Part shown: in pieces, positions 5,275-5,287 of the stretch
How the letters are laid out: each line of letters starts with the position of its first letter
Position numbering within the stretch: the first letter of the stretch is position 1
Source of the DNA: an uncultured Clostridia bacterium
GTDB lineage: Bacteria > Bacillota > Clostridia > Oscillospirales > Acutalibacteraceae
Direction: 5' to 3'
Length of the DNA: 5,287 nucleotides
NCBI GenBank assembly: GCA_947628595.1
Contig: CANRAN010000098.1
Location: 1 to 5,287 of the forward strand
Notes under the pieces: generated by a model
Seen by the model: the letters and a program-made list of their open reading frames with translations, nothing else
Told to the model about the DNA's origin: nothing
The model's database searches: none
Translations under genes and position numbers: made by a program

Positions 5275-5287
5275 ACATTAACACAAA

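Overview
The window looks like chromosome from a low-to-moderate-GC Gram-positive anaerobe of the Clostridia, most like gut Ruminococcaceae/Oscillospiraceae or Lachnospiraceae. This is inferred from AT-rich intergenic DNA with strong AGGAGG-type ribosome sites, a CAP plus clostridial Ig-like surface protein, an exported ComEC-like metallo-beta-lactamase-fold protein followed by a DUF3006 protein, and a TarI-type cytidylyltransferase. No mobile element, CRISPR array, tRNA or rRNA is visible.

Layout. Positions 1-1650 (minus strand) hold the N-terminal 550 codons of a secreted protein that runs off the left edge: signal peptide, CAP/SCP-like domain, Ig-like domains, and two tandem Ig-like repeats with a 92-codon period. 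Upstream of it, on the same strand, is an IspD/TarI-family cytidylyltransferase (1759-2457) that reads as more TarI-like than IspD-like. The CAP gene has its own promoter (1687-1715), preceded by two perfect 13-bp direct repeats 30 bp apart. The 2458-2660 intergenic carries back-to-back promoters for the minus-strand pair and the plus-strand genes. Plus-strand genes are a TraB/GumN-family lipoprotein (2661-3845), an exported ComEC-like MBL-fold hydrolase (3953-4840) and a DUF3006-family protein with a GTG start (4857-5186). Two intrinsic terminators close the right end; the second is symmetric and probably also serves a convergent gene beyond the window.

The most striking regulatory feature is at 3907-3955. 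A 17-bp stem would hide the ribosome site of the MBL gene in any transcript reading through from the TraB gene. An extended -10 promoter lies in the loop and inner stem of the same element and would produce a short mRNA lacking the 5' arm, with a free ribosome site. The MBL/DUF3006 pair may therefore be translated only from its own promoter.

As a set, four of the five products point to the cell envelope or outside of the cell (secreted CAP-Ig protein, possible teichoic-acid or polyol nucleotide enzyme, lipoprotein, exported hydrolase). A shared pathway is not demonstrated.
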